DNA of 64,000 bases from Pseudomonas fluorescens (lineage in GTDB: Bacteria; Pseudomonadota; Gammaproteobacteria; Pseudomonadales; Pseudomonadaceae). Shown here piece by piece: positions 24,726 to 33,564 of the stretch. The DNA lies in contig NZ_KZ478002.1 of assembly GCF_002837185.1 (NCBI RefSeq), positions 41,351-105,350 of the forward strand, read 5' to 3'. Below the pieces are notes generated by a model. That model was not told where the DNA came from and made no database searches. It was given only the letters and a program-made list of their open reading frames with translations. The translations under genes were made by a program, and so were the position numbers. The stretch's first letter is position 1. Each line of letters starts with the position of its first letter.

Positions 24726-27700
24726 ATGGGCGCAGCACGCAAGATTGACATCCACGGCGCCAAGGGCGGCGAAGACAAGCCAAAAACGCCGACGGAAGCT
24801 CCGGACAGTCTTCGCTCTGTCGCCATTGCCAAGATGCTCATCGCCATTGGAGAGGGCGAGTTCGAGGGTACGCCGACTGCGCGCGATATCTACCTCGACA
24901 ACACGCCTCTCCAGGATCCCCAGGGCAACATGAACTTCCCGAATGTGAAATGGGAGTGGCGCACCGGGGCGGTGGACCAGACCTACATCCAGGGTATACC
25001 GTCGGTTGAGAGCGAAACCACGATCAGTACCGAGCTGCGCAGTGGAACTCCGTGGGTTCGAGCTATCAGTAACACTCAGCTTTCCGCTGTGCGTGTGCGC
25101 TTTTCTTGGCCAGCAATTCAATCCGTTGATGCCGGCGGCAACATTAATGGCTACCGGATCGAATACAAGGTTGAGCTGGCCACCGATGGCGGCGCCTATC
25201 AGCAGGTGCTTAGCGAGGCTGTCGACGGGAAGAAAGCCAGTCTTTATGAGCGCACACGCCGAATTGATCTACCAAAGGCGACCACTGGCTGGCTGATTAA
25301 AATCACACGCCTGACCGTAAACCAGAACAACAACAAAATATCCGACACTATGCAGATCGCCGGCTTCACCGAGGTGATCGACGCCAAGATTCGATACCCG
25401 AACACCGCGCTGTTGTACATTGAGTTTTCTGCCGAGCAGTTCCGTAGCATTCCCGCCGTGACCGTGAGCTGCAAGGCTCGCAAGTGGCAGGTGCCCAGCA
25501 ATTATGATCCAGTGTCGCGTACGTACAGCGGAATTTGGGACGGAACGCTTAAAGAGGCCTACACCAACAACCCCGTCTGGGCTACGTATGGGATCACCCT
25601 GAGCGACCGCTTCGGCCTGGGCCGTCGCATCAAGCCGTGGATGGTGGACAAGTGGGAGCTGTACCGCATCTCGCAGTACTGCGACCAGCTGGTGCCGGAC
25701 GGTAAAGGGGGGCAGGAGCCGCGCTTCATCTGCAACCTGAACCTGCAGAGCAAGGCCGACGCCTGGTCGCTGCTTCAGGACATCTCGACCATCTACCGCG
25801 GCATGACCTACTGGGCCCAGGGCCAGGTATTCACGCTGGCAGATATGCCGCGCGCCACCGACTTCGACTTCGCCTATACCCGTGCGAACGTCATCGACGG
25901 CAAATTCACCTACTCCAGCGCGTCGGAACGCACCCGCTACACCCGAGCCCTGATCAGCTACGACAATCCGCTGAACAACTACGACACTGACGTCACGGCG
26001 GTGACCGACCAGAAGCTGCAGCGGCGCTACGGCGACAACCCGCTGGAGATCAGTGCCATCGGCTGTACCCGCGAATCCGAGGCCCAGCGCCGCGGCAAGT
26101 GGGCGTTGCTCACCAACTCCAAGGATCGGGCCGTCACCTTCAAGGTAGGCTTGGACGGGCGCATTCCGCTGCCTGGCTACGTGATCCCGATCGCTGACGA
26201 GCTCCTAGCCGGTCGGCCTGTGGGCGGACGCATCTCGGCAGTGAATGGCAAGGTCATCACTTTGGACCGCGACACTCAGGCCAAGCCCGGCGACCGGTTG
26301 ATCCTCAATCTGCCTGACGGCAAGTGTGAAGGGCGCACCGTGCAGTTGGTCAGCGGCAGGCAGGTCACTGTGACGGTCGCCTATTCCGTGCCGCCTGAGC
26401 GCGAGCTGGTGTGGGCGCTGGATGCTGACGACTTGGCCATTCCGCTCTACCGCGTGGTGAGCGTGGCCCGGCCAGAGCCAGGCGTGTTTGAGATATCGGC
26501 AGTTCAGTACGACCCGAGCAAGTTTGCTCACATTGACACTGGCGCGCGTCTGGAAGAGCGCCCGATCAGCGTGATTCCGATCACGGTGGTACCGGCACCG
26601 GCCAGCGTCACGTTGACGTCGAGCTACTCGGTCAATCAGGGCGTCGCGATCACCACCATGAACATCACGTGGCCGGCCGTCACCGGCGCCGTCGCTTATG
26701 ACGTGGAGTGGCGCAAGGACAGCGGAAACTGGATCAAGGTGCAGCGCACCGGCTCGACGAGCGTCGATGTCACCGGAATCTATTCGGGTGCCTACCTGGC
26801 CCGGGTGCGCGCGGTGAGTGCCTTCGACATTTCGTCGGTTTGGAAAAACTCCATCCTGACCAACCTGGAAGGCAAAACCGGTTTGCCGCCGGCGGTGTCT
26901 TTCCTGACCACCACCAGCCTGGTTTATGGCATCGGCATTCAATGGGGCTTTCCACCAGGTGCAGAGGACACCCAGCGGACGGAGATCTGGTACAGCCAGT
27001 CGGCCGACCTGACCACCGCGATCAAGCTGAGCGACTTCAGTTATCCGCAGGCGAAGCACGAGATGCACTCGCTGTTGCCTGGTGCGACCCTGTTCTTCTG
27101 GGCGCGCCTGGTGGATCGGACCGGCAACATCGGCCCGTTCTGGCCGGTACCAGGTGCAGTCAATGGACAGGCCAGCACCAAGCAGAGCGACTATGAGGCG
27201 TACTACGCCGACAAAATCGGCAAGGGTGCCCTGTACCAGAGCCTGCGCGAAGAGATAGAGCTGATCACCGGTGACGGGCCAGGCTCTGTAAATGAACGCC
27301 TCGAGGAAGCCAAGCAGGAACTGGAGGACCTGATCAAGCAGGTGAACGACGCGCTCGCCTACGACCCTGCGAAGCCTTATCTGAAGGGCGATATTGTCCG
27401 GCTCGATCAGCATCTGTACCAAGCAAAAGGCCCTGTCCCGGTTGGGGCAGCACCGCCGGACGCTGCGTATTGGATCGATATCGGAACCATTCTTGAGACC
27501 ACTGATGCACTGGTGTCTCAGGTCAAGATCATCGAAACCACCATCGAAGAAATCGACGGCAGGGTGTTGGCCACCGCCACCTCTGTGGAGGCGTTGCGTT
27601 CTGCCGCTCGAGGTGACGATGGCGCGGGCGATCTGGCCGACGCAATCAAAGGGTGGACATCCACGGCAGATCTCGCCGTCGAGCGCAAAACGCGAGCCAG

Positions 27701-28688
27701 CGAGAATGAAGCGGCGGCCCAGCAGCTGCTCACCCTCAGCGCTCAGGTCGGCGACAACAAGTCGTCGCTGACCGTTCTGGAGCAAGTAGTGGCCAGCAAC
27801 CGCGAGGTTTCAGCAGCGCAGATCAACCAGATCAAGAGCGATCTGTCTGTTGTCGAGCAGAAGGCGACCGGTAATGCCCAGGCGATCACGGGCCTCAACA
27901 CCAAAGTCACAAACCTCGACGGAAAGATCACTTCCCAGGCTTCGAGCAACGAGGCGTTGCGCGCTTCCGTGCGCGGCGATGACGGGGCCGGGGAACTGGC
28001 GGGGGCTTTGAAAACGTATGAGTCCGTCGCGAGTATTGCCCAGCAAATTCGTGTAGAAGCATCCCGCGAATTAGCAACTGCTGAGCGTATCAACACCTTG
28101 CAAGCTGGGGTTGATAGCGCGAAGGGGCTTATCCAGCAGGAGGAGCTGGTCAGGGCCACTGCGATAGATGTTCTGTCCAAACGGACTGATACGGTCCAGT
28201 CGAGTCTCGGGCAGACAAACGCCTCGGTTCAGCAGGTGAGCCAGACTCTGGTTGGCCTGGACGGAAGGGTGTCCTCTCAGGTCACCTTGAAGGCCCAGAC
28301 AATCGTGGATGGGCGCAGGGTCACTACGGGCATGGCATTCGGATCGAATGGTGAGCAATCAGAGTTTCTGATCATGGCTCAACGGATGGCGGTCGTGAAC
28401 GAGATCGATGGAAAGGTCATTCCGATGTTTGTTATCGAGAACGGCCAGGCCGTGTTCAATACCGCGATCATCAGCAAGGCGATCATTCAGGAAATCATCC
28501 TGGGCATGGTGCTTCGTTCGCCGACGGTGGATTCGAAAGGGCGTCCATTGCTGGAAATCAACATTCCGGCAGGCACGCTCAATCTTCGTGGTGAGGGCAC
28601 GGATGGCGCTAGCTTGCTCGATAACAGCGGTATCTCGGTGTTCGATGCGAACGAGAAACGCCGCGGCAAGTTCGGGAGACTTTCCTGA
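24726..28688 (+). CDS. Tail tip / host specificity protein J-type
   Basis: At 1320 residues this is the largest gene. The N-terminal part (about 1-600) is the conserved lambda J core that forms the tip baseplate ring. Two fibronectin type III-like modules follow (about 620-710 and 715-800), then a carbohydrate-binding-like WxxxxxY module near 878-920 (YDPAKPYLKGDIV...AYWIDIG). A coiled-coil region with two similar repeats (VEALRSAARGDDGAG and NEALRASVRGDDGAG) and a DUF1983-like C-terminus (about 1180-1280) complete it. The C-terminal part should contact the receptor. Last base overlaps the next start. Confidence 0.93.
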   Translation: MGAARKIDIHGAKGGEDKPKTPTEAPDSLRSVAIAKMLIAIGEGEFEGTPTARDIYLDNTPLQDPQGNMNFPNVKWEWRTGAVDQTYIQGIPSVESETTISTELRSGTPWVRAISNTQLSAVRVRFSWPAIQSVDAGGNINGYRIEYKVELATDGGAYQQVLSEAVDGKKASLYERTRRIDLPKATTGWLIKITRLTVNQNNNKISDTMQIAGFTEVIDAKIRYPNTALLYIEFSAEQFRSIPAVTVSCKARKWQVPSNYDPVSRTYSGIWDGTLKEAYTNNPVWATYGITLSDRFGLGRRIKPWMVDKWELYRISQYCDQLVPDGKGGQEPRFICNLNLQSKADAWSLLQDISTIYRGMTYWAQGQVFTLADMPRATDFDFAYTRANVIDGKFTYSSASERTRYTRALISYDNPLNNYDTDVTAVTDQKLQRRYGDNPLEISAIGCTRESEAQRRGKWALLTNSKDRAVTFKVGLDGRIPLPGYVIPIADELLAGRPVGGRISAVNGKVITLDRDTQAKPGDRLILNLPDGKCEGRTVQLVSGRQVTVTVAYSVPPERELVWALDADDLAIPLYRVVSVARPEPGVFEISAVQYDPSKFAHIDTGARLEERPISVIPITVVPAPASVTLTSSYSVNQGVAITTMNITWPAVTGAVAYDVEWRKDSGNWIKVQRTGSTSVDVTGIYSGAYLARVRAVSAFDISSVWKNSILTNLEGKTGLPPAVSFLTTTSLVYGIGIQWGFPPGAEDTQRTEIWYSQSADLTTAIKLSDFSYPQAKHEMHSLLPGATLFFWARLVDRTGNIGPFWPVPGAVNGQASTKQSDYEAYYADKIGKGALYQSLREEIELITGDGPGSVNERLEEAKQELEDLIKQVNDALAYDPAKPYLKGDIVRLDQHLYQAKGPVPVGAAPPDAAYWIDIGTILETTDALVSQVKIIETTIEEIDGRVLATATSVEALRSAARGDDGAGDLADAIKGWTSTADLAVERKTRASENEAAAQQLLTLSAQVGDNKSSLTVLEQVVASNREVSAAQINQIKSDLSVVEQKATGNAQAITGLNTKVTNLDGKITSQASSNEALRASVRGDDGAGELAGALKTYESVASIAQQIRVEASRELATAERINTLQAGVDSAKGLIQQEELVRATAIDVLSKRTDTVQSSLGQTNASVQQVSQTLVGLDGRVSSQVTLKAQTIVDGRRVTTGMAFGSNGEQSEFLIMAQRMAVVNEIDGKVIPMFVIENGQAVFNTAIISKAIIQEIILGMVLRSPTVDSKGRPLLEINIPAGTLNLRGEGTDGASLLDNSGISVFDANEKRRGKFGRLS

Positions 28689-29029
28689 TGGCTGAATACG
28701 GCTTGGCTACGTGGGACGAGAACGGGGTCCAGCAAATTGGCCCCGCTTCTTTCACTCTGCGCACTGTTTTCTCAACGCTCGTTACGTTCTCCGGTGCAGC
28801 AACTGGCACAGGTGCATCACAGACGTTCTCTGTACCAGGGGTTAATCCACAAAACTGCACCGCTGTCGTCGTACCGATTGGCCCATACACAACCGACCAA
28901 CACATCTTGGTTCAATATGAGCCAGAAATACTAACGGATCAGATCAGGGTGTGGAGGGGGCATAGAACAGCTTTCGAAGGACAGTTCGGAACTGGCACTC
29001 AAAGGCTTATTGTTTCGAGGTTCAAATAA
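28688..29029 (+). CDS. Small tail-tip associated protein
   Basis: The 113-residue product is predicted all-beta, with TFSVPGVNPQNCTAVVVPIG in the middle, overlapping the J gene and the next gene by one base each. Such genes directly after J often encode tip decoration or fibre-attachment proteins. No motif to name; co-translation with J is clear from the overlaps. Confidence 0.7.
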   Translation: MAEYGLATWDENGVQQIGPASFTLRTVFSTLVTFSGAATGTGASQTFSVPGVNPQNCTAVVVPIGPYTTDQHILVQYEPEILTDQIRVWRGHRTAFEGQFGTGTQRLIVSRFK

Positions 29030-29709
29030 TGAGTTGGGGATTTGAGTTTAAGAATAATGATGATGTGGTTATTCTCGATTCCGAGTACGCACGTCTTTCA
29101 ATTTTGTCTAAAGGTCGCTTTGTCCCTACGCAAGAATCTGGCCTAGGGTCTGCGACGAATTTCGAGAGGGTCATAACTACTCAAGAACCGCCGCTGGTGT
29201 TTGTTAAACCTGACAATGTCGGAATCGTTGCTGGGCTTTGTAGGGTTCTTATCCTTGGATCGCCCGGCAATTGGACGGGGTTCTACGTTCGAGCGTATGA
29301 CGTGAGAACCGCCCAGCCCCGAGGAAGTTACTTTGCCGCCGCATACGTTGCTAGCCCTACAGCTCTGTGGGGCGGTCGGCTCTACGATCAGAATGAGTCG
29401 CTGATCTTCGACACAGGCACACCCAGCGCGGTATTTAGCCGTTCGTTGCCATCTTGGAACTACGTTACATCGGGGCGGGACTCTCAAGGATTAACTATCG
29501 TTTATTTCAGCGTGCCCTTTGTTTTCTCCAGCGACGAATACATGCTAATAAATAACTTCGGTATGGACGTCGCCGGAAGTTCACGGCGCGCCGCCTCCAT
29601 ATATTGCTGGTGGGATTTTACCGGTAATAGGTTGTGGGCTCTTACAGCAGGCGCAACGCCTCAGAACACGTTTTACATACCGGCAGTTTTCGCAAAAATG
29701 CAGGCTTGA
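29029..29709 (+). CDS. Hypothetical tail-tip / fibre-adaptor protein
   Basis: The 226-residue product is beta-rich and aromatic (many Trp and Tyr), with a FVKPDNVGIVAGL...GFYVRAYDVRTAQPRG core. It overlaps the preceding gene by one base and is followed 48 bp later by the fibre gene. Its codon use looks more AT-rich than J, suggesting exchange in this host-range region. Structural role inferred from position. Confidence 0.65.
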   Translation: MSWGFEFKNNDDVVILDSEYARLSILSKGRFVPTQESGLGSATNFERVITTQEPPLVFVKPDNVGIVAGLCRVLILGSPGNWTGFYVRAYDVRTAQPRGSYFAAAYVASPTALWGGRLYDQNESLIFDTGTPSAVFSRSLPSWNYVTSGRDSQGLTIVYFSVPFVFSSDEYMLINNFGMDVAGSSRRAASIYCWWDFTGNRLWALTAGATPQNTFYIPAVFAKMQA

Positions 29710-29757
29710 TTCCCTGATTCAAGTAGTGATGCACATAAATTTAGACTGGAGGTAAAC

Positions 29758-30531
29758 ATGCCATCTTGGTTTTCAGAAGGAACGGTCACCGTTACTAATG
29801 GAAGTACCGTTGTAACAGGTGCAGGTACGAAGTTTTCAAATTGCCGATCTGGCGATATGTTTGTCGGGCCGGACAACGGTATATACCAAATCATCAATCC
29901 GGCGAACGACACGTCGGTGTCGATCTCGCCCGCGTACCGGGGTCCCACTTCAGCAGGCGCTGGTTATGGGATTGTTCCGGTGAACGGCTATCCCAAAGCG
30001 CTCGCTGACGCCGTCAACCTGTTGGTGCAGCAGTGGGGGGCGACTCTCGCGGGTCTGGGGTCAGTATCTGTTGAGAACATTGTGCCGGTCGCGAAGGGCG
30101 GTACCGGGAGCTCAACTCCAGCTGCTGCCCGCACCGCTCTGGGTTTGGGCAACGCTGCCATTGCCACCATCGGCGTTAACCCAGGCAACGTAATTGGCGT
30201 CGGCGCATTTGGCGACGGCGCCGACTACAACATGGGCCTGGTCCTTTGCACCGACATCAGTGGCAGCCAGGTATCCAAAACTGGCACCTATCGTTACTCG
30301 TCTACCACTGCTGGGCGGCCTGATTTTGGTTCGGGCTTTGGGGTGTTACAGCAATTTTCGGCGAACTTCGACGGCACCTACAATTACGGTGGGCAGTTGG
30401 CAATTGACTATGCGGCTACAGAAGCGGGCATGCGCAGGCTGACAGGTTCTGCCGGCTGGTCTGGCTGGGCGAAGTTCTACAGCACCGCAAACACCACTCG
30501 CGCCGCTGACGGCACACTGAAGGCGATCTAA
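29758..30531 (+). CDS. Tail fibre protein with pyocin-knob-like end
   Basis: The 257-residue protein has a beta N-terminal attachment domain (FSEGTVTVTNGSTVVTGAGT), a short GGTGSSTPAAARTALGLG fibre repeat near 120-140, and a C-terminal knob-like domain (TDISGSQVSKTGTYRY...GWSGWAKFYS) of the pyocin-knob type. It is much shorter than classical fibres and so probably forms a short spike or tip. It is followed directly by its assembly protein. Confidence 0.85.
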   Translation: MPSWFSEGTVTVTNGSTVVTGAGTKFSNCRSGDMFVGPDNGIYQIINPANDTSVSISPAYRGPTSAGAGYGIVPVNGYPKALADAVNLLVQQWGATLAGLGSVSVENIVPVAKGGTGSSTPAAARTALGLGNAAIATIGVNPGNVIGVGAFGDGADYNMGLVLCTDISGSQVSKTGTYRYSSTTAGRPDFGSGFGVLQQFSANFDGTYNYGGQLAIDYAATEAGMRRLTGSAGWSGWAKFYSTANTTRAADGTLKAI

Positions 30532-31086
30532 ATGAAAACTCGCGCAGCAGTAAACATCCTCGGCGCTACCGGCGCTGTCATCGACATCACTTCCCTGGGG
30601 GTCAACACCATCACCACGGAACACCCAGGTCCAGGACAGTACCTGGTCTACGGCACGCTTGGGATGGTGCCGGCTCCTGAAGGTTGGGGCTACGTCGTGA
30701 ACCAGATCGATGCGGCCTGCTCGGTCGCGATCAGCTACCACGACGGGGTGCTGGCGGTCAGCATTGCCAAGGACGGCGAGCCTGCCGACCTGGTGCACAG
30801 CATCACCCTTCATGTGGCCGTCGAGGCCTTGCCCGTTCAGGAGATGCCCGAACTGCCCCCGACGTCAGCTGATCCTCTGGAAGTTGCCCAAGAAGAAATC
30901 GCCCGTTTACGCTCCGCCGCCGACTACGCGATCGTGCCTCTCCAGGATGCGGTTGATGTCGACGAAGCCACCGATGCAGGCATGGCCGCCCTGAAGGGGT
31001 GGAAGAAATACCGCGTGGCGCTCAGCCGGGTTCCCGACCAAGCGGATTACCCTCAAACGATTGAGTGGCCAGCCGTTCCCGCGTAA
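30532..31086 (+). CDS. Tail fibre assembly protein
   Basis: The 184-residue product has the Tfa-family C-terminal pattern, including LQDAVDVDEATDAGMAALKGWKKYRVALSRV and a proline-rich QTIEWPAVPA end. Tfa proteins act as chaperones for the fibre tip and may stay attached. It starts on the base after the fibre gene ends. Confidence 0.88.
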   Translation: MKTRAAVNILGATGAVIDITSLGVNTITTEHPGPGQYLVYGTLGMVPAPEGWGYVVNQIDAACSVAISYHDGVLAVSIAKDGEPADLVHSITLHVAVEALPVQEMPELPPTSADPLEVAQEEIARLRSAADYAIVPLQDAVDVDEATDAGMAALKGWKKYRVALSRVPDQADYPQTIEWPAVPA

Positions 31087-31100
31087 ACGCTGAAGCAGAC

Positions 31101-31128
31101 CACCGCCCGCCTTGTGCGGTTTTTTTTC
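31101..31128 (+). terminator. Hairpin-terminator before the endolysin gene
   Basis: ACCGC (31102-31106) pairs with GCGGT (31116-31120) across a 9-nt loop and runs into eight T, followed by CTGGAGAAA of the endolysin ribosome site. Same layout as the hairpins before the I and J genes. Confidence 0.7.
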
Positions 31129-31142
31129 GCCTGGAGAAAGCC

Positions 31143-31676
31143 ATGCCTATCACCGAGCAGCAGTTGCTGCAGATACTCCCGAACGCCGGCCGCGATGCCG
31201 GCGTTTTTGTTCCTGTGCTGAATACGGCCATGCGCCGGCACGCGATCGTGACCCAGCTGCGCATGGCGGCATTCATCGCCCAGGTCGGGCATGAGTCGGG
31301 GCAGTTGCGATATGTGCGTGAGATTTGGGGGCCAACGAAGCAACAGGCCGGGTACGAAGGTCGGGCCGATCTGGGCAACACCGTGAAGGGGGACGGTTCC
31401 AAGTACCGCGGGCGTGGCCTGATCCAGGTCACCGGGCGCGCGAATTATGCCGCGTGCGGCGAAGCCCTGGGCCTGGACCTGATCAACAAGCCTGAGCTGC
31501 TGGAGATGCCGCAGCACGCCGCCATGTCAGCGGCTTGGTTCTGGTCGACCAAAGGACTGAACACGCTGGCGGATCAGCGGCAGTTCGAGAAGATCACCAA
31601 GCGCATCAATGGTGGGCCCACCGGACAGGCCGACCGCCAGGCGCTGTACGACAAAGCGCTGAAGGTGCTTGCATGA
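31143..31676 (+). CDS. Endolysin, glycoside hydrolase family 19
   Basis: The 177-residue enzyme is a GH19 (chitinase-like) muramidase that cuts the glycan chains of peptidoglycan at lysis. Catalytic acid E51 is in the GHESGQL motif and the second Glu is near E60. The KYRGRGLIQVTGRANY segment and the C-terminal ITKRINGG motif are characteristic. There is no signal peptide, so it needs a holin to reach the wall. ATG 31143 follows CTGGAGAAAGCC. Overlaps the Rz start by ATGA. Confidence 0.93.
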   Translation: MPITEQQLLQILPNAGRDAGVFVPVLNTAMRRHAIVTQLRMAAFIAQVGHESGQLRYVREIWGPTKQQAGYEGRADLGNTVKGDGSKYRGRGLIQVTGRANYAACGEALGLDLINKPELLEMPQHAAMSAAWFWSTKGLNTLADQRQFEKITKRINGGPTGQADRQALYDKALKVLA

Positions 31677-32203
31677 CGCCGGTGCAGAAGCTGGTCGGCC
31701 TGGTCGTGCTGATTTTGGTGCTGATGGCCAGTGCCGCCGGCGGCGCCTGGCAGATTCAGGACTGGCGCCTGGGCAAGCAGCTGTCTGAACAGCTATCCGC
31801 GCAGAGCTCTGCGCACCAGGGGCAGCTCGACGCCATCACCAACGAGGCCAGGCGGCTGCAGAAGGCCGAGCAGGACAAGCGCCTGGTCACCGAGCAGCGG
31901 ATCGCAATGCAGGACCAACAACACACCAAGGAATTGACCGATGCCCAACGTAACCAAGCTGCTCTGCGCGATCGCCTTGCCACTGCTGATGTCCGGCTGT
32001 CAGTCCTCCTCGACGCCACGGACACAGCCAGTCGCTGCGACGTGCCTGCCACCCCCGGCGCCGCCTGCGTGGTTCATGCAGCCCGTCGAGCCCAACTTGA
32101 CCCAGCGCATGCGCAACGAATTGTCGCCATCACCGATGACGGAGACAACGCCATAATTGCTTTGCGTGCGTGCCAGGCATATGTCAGGGCTATTGCGCGC
32201 TGA
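31673..32203 (+). CDS. Spanin inner-membrane subunit (Rz type)
   Basis: The 176-residue product has one N-terminal span (about 8-27), then a long coiled coil with Gln/Glu/Arg repeats (30-105) and a Cys-containing C-terminal region. It is the i-spanin that bridges to the outer membrane and fuses the membranes in the last lysis step. The Rz1 lipoprotein is encoded within it in another frame, a classic arrangement. The ATG overlaps the endolysin stop. Confidence 0.9.
   Translation: MTPVQKLVGLVVLILVLMASAAGGAWQIQDWRLGKQLSEQLSAQSSAHQGQLDAITNEARRLQKAEQDKRLVTEQRIAMQDQQHTKELTDAQRNQAALRDRLATADVRLSVLLDATDTASRCDVPATPGAACVVHAARRAQLDPAHAQRIVAITDDGDNAIIALRACQAYVRAIAR
31941..32156 (+). CDS. Spanin outer-membrane lipoprotein (Rz1 type), nested in Rz
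   Basis: The 71-residue product has a lipoprotein signal with lipobox MSGC (Cys 20) and a Pro-rich mature part (LPPPAPPAWF) typical of o-spanins. It lies wholly inside the Rz gene in a different frame. It would pair with Rz in the periplasm to form the spanin complex. Confidence 0.9.
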   Translation: MPNVTKLLCAIALPLLMSGCQSSSTPRTQPVAATCLPPPAPPAWFMQPVEPNLTQRMRNELSPSPMTETTP

Positions 32204-32268
32204 TCGCGCTGAACTACTCTTTCACGGCACGTTAGTATCGCGATCATCGGGGGTTTCGACAGGGCATC

Positions 32269-32355
32269 ATGGATAAGCGGCTCGCAGGTCTTTCATTTCT
32301 GCTCACCCTTGGCTGGGTGGTCGCCGTCATATCTGTGATTTGGTATTTCTCCTAA
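32269..32355 (+). CDS. 28-residue single-span micro-protein
   Basis: A short frame starting at ATG 32269 encodes a basic start (MDKRLAG), one hydrophobic span (about 8-26) and a stop. It ends two bases before the end of the convergent SRAP gene. The ribosome site is weak (AGGG). It may be a small membrane effector or a chance frame; the clean topology is the only argument. Confidence 0.35.
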   Translation: MDKRLAGLSFLLTLGWVVAVISVIWYFS

Positions 32356-32357
32356 AG

Positions 32358-33038
32358 CTAGGCGATAGGCACTATCAGTTCGCTGCCTTTGTTTCTGACG
32401 TTACCAACGGCTGTGTCAACCTTGAACCACTCAAACACCTCAGTCGGCTCGCCCTGGTGCAACACCATCTGTTCGGCGCGCTCTTTAGGCGTGGCAGGAT
32501 TCAGCCACTCCCAAGCGAGGTCAGCCGTCAGCACTATGGGCCGTCGGTCGTGAATGTCCACCATGCCCCCGGCGCTGTCCGCGGTGATGATCACAAAACC
32601 GTCATGCTCGCCTGGGCCTTCATCGGCATCCGGCAGTTGGCCGATGGCAGCACAGAATATCGGTCCACCATCCCGCCGGCGGATCAAGTAGGGCTGCTTC
32701 TTGGGGCCTCCTTCATCCACCCACTCAAACCAGTTGTCGATAGGCGTGATTGCTCGGTGCGGCCAGATCGCCCGAAAGAATGGGCCGTGGGCGACCTTTT
32801 CCACACGCGCGTTGATCGGCGCGGCGCGGTCCTTGGCCCAATGCGGTCGCCACCCCCAGCGCACCGGGTCGGCGTGGAGCAAGTCGTCTTGCAGATGTAG
32901 CAGCGCAACTGCGGTCGTCGGCGCCACGTTGTATCGCTCTATCGGCTCGTCGCCCAAGGAGTTCGCCAGAGCATGGGGCATGCTTAGCGCCGCAACGAAG
33001 TCATGAATCCCGCTGTATTGTGAAAGCCTTCCGCACAT
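32358..33038 (-). CDS. SRAP / YedK-type abasic-site protein (SOS-associated)
   Basis: The 226-residue protein is a member of the SOS-response-associated peptidase family (YedK/HMCES), which forms a covalent link to abasic sites in single-stranded DNA. The key residues are present: Cys2 (catalytic, exposed after Met removal), N76 (NARVEK), E105 (WFEW) and H163 (DIHDRRP). It is transcribed divergently from umuD, with a LexA box in the 100-bp gap, 66 bp from its start. Together these form a DNA-damage tolerance unit at the prophage end. Confidence 0.92.
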   Translation of the reverse strand: MCGRLSQYSGIHDFVAALSMPHALANSLGDEPIERYNVAPTTAVALLHLQDDLLHADPVRWGWRPHWAKDRAAPINARVEKVAHGPFFRAIWPHRAITPIDNWFEWVDEGGPKKQPYLIRRRDGGPIFCAAIGQLPDADEGPGEHDGFVIITADSAGGMVDIHDRRPIVLTADLAWEWLNPATPKERAEQMVLHQGEPTEVFEWFKVDTAVGNVRNKGSELIVPIA

Positions 33039-33103
33039 AGGCGCCGCTCCGTCTGTCGAAATCCCCTACAGAAAAATTGACCACAAGCCTTCTGCAAAGT
33101 TAA

Positions 33104-33119
33104 CTGTACATTCATACAG
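33104..33119 (+). promoter_or_regulatory. LexA (SOS) box
   Basis: CTGTACATTCATACAG fits the CTG-N10-CAG LexA consensus, with AT-rich surroundings. It lies 20 bp before the umuD-like start and 66 bp from the divergent SRAP start, so LexA probably controls umuDC and perhaps both directions. Confidence 0.88.
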
Positions 33120-33138
33120 TTCGTGTAAAGGCTGCATC

Positions 33139-33564
33139 ATGAGCTTCACCATTTTAGGCCCTATATCCGAAGGCGGCACGAAGCTGCCTTTCTGCTCGTT
33201 TCGGGTGCCAGCTGGGTTTCCATCACCAGCAGCCGACCATATCGAGCAGCACATCTCATTGGATGAGGTCCTAAATATCCGCGCGCCTCACGTTTACTTG
33301 ATCGCCATTACCGGCGAAAGCATGCAAGGCGCTGGCATTTTCGAGGGCGACCTGGCTGTTGTGGACCGCTCTATTGAGCCAGCTCACGGGCATATAGTCG
33401 TGGCCCTGCTCAATAACGACCCGATGTGCAAGCGCCTGTGCAAGCGTGGGGCCGAGGTTATCCTGCTGTCAGAAAACCCTAAGTACCCAGCGCGCTACAT
33501 CCTCGAAGGTGACGAGCTATCGATCTGGGGCGTGATCACCAGCACCGTGCGCAGTCATGTCTAA
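33139..33564 (+). CDS. umuD: UmuD-like SOS mutagenesis protein (S24 peptidase)
   Basis: The 141-residue protein is a UmuD/RulA-type LexA-fold protease. It has catalytic Ser in GESMQGAGI (S61), Lys in CKRL (about K98) and a likely self-cleavage site in AGFPSP (about A25-G26). RecA-stimulated cleavage produces UmuD', which joins UmuC as DNA polymerase V. A LexA box lies immediately upstream, and the umuC start overlaps its end by 8 bp. Confidence 0.93.
   Translation: MSFTILGPISEGGTKLPFCSFRVPAGFPSPAADHIEQHISLDEVLNIRAPHVYLIAITGESMQGAGIFEGDLAVVDRSIEPAHGHIVVALLNNDPMCKRLCKRGAEVILLSENPKYPARYILEGDELSIWGVITSTVRSHV

Noticed and set aside
26205..27785. 526-residue minus-strand frame
   Set aside because: Antisense shadow of the J gene, with Arg/His-rich composition and no ribosome site.
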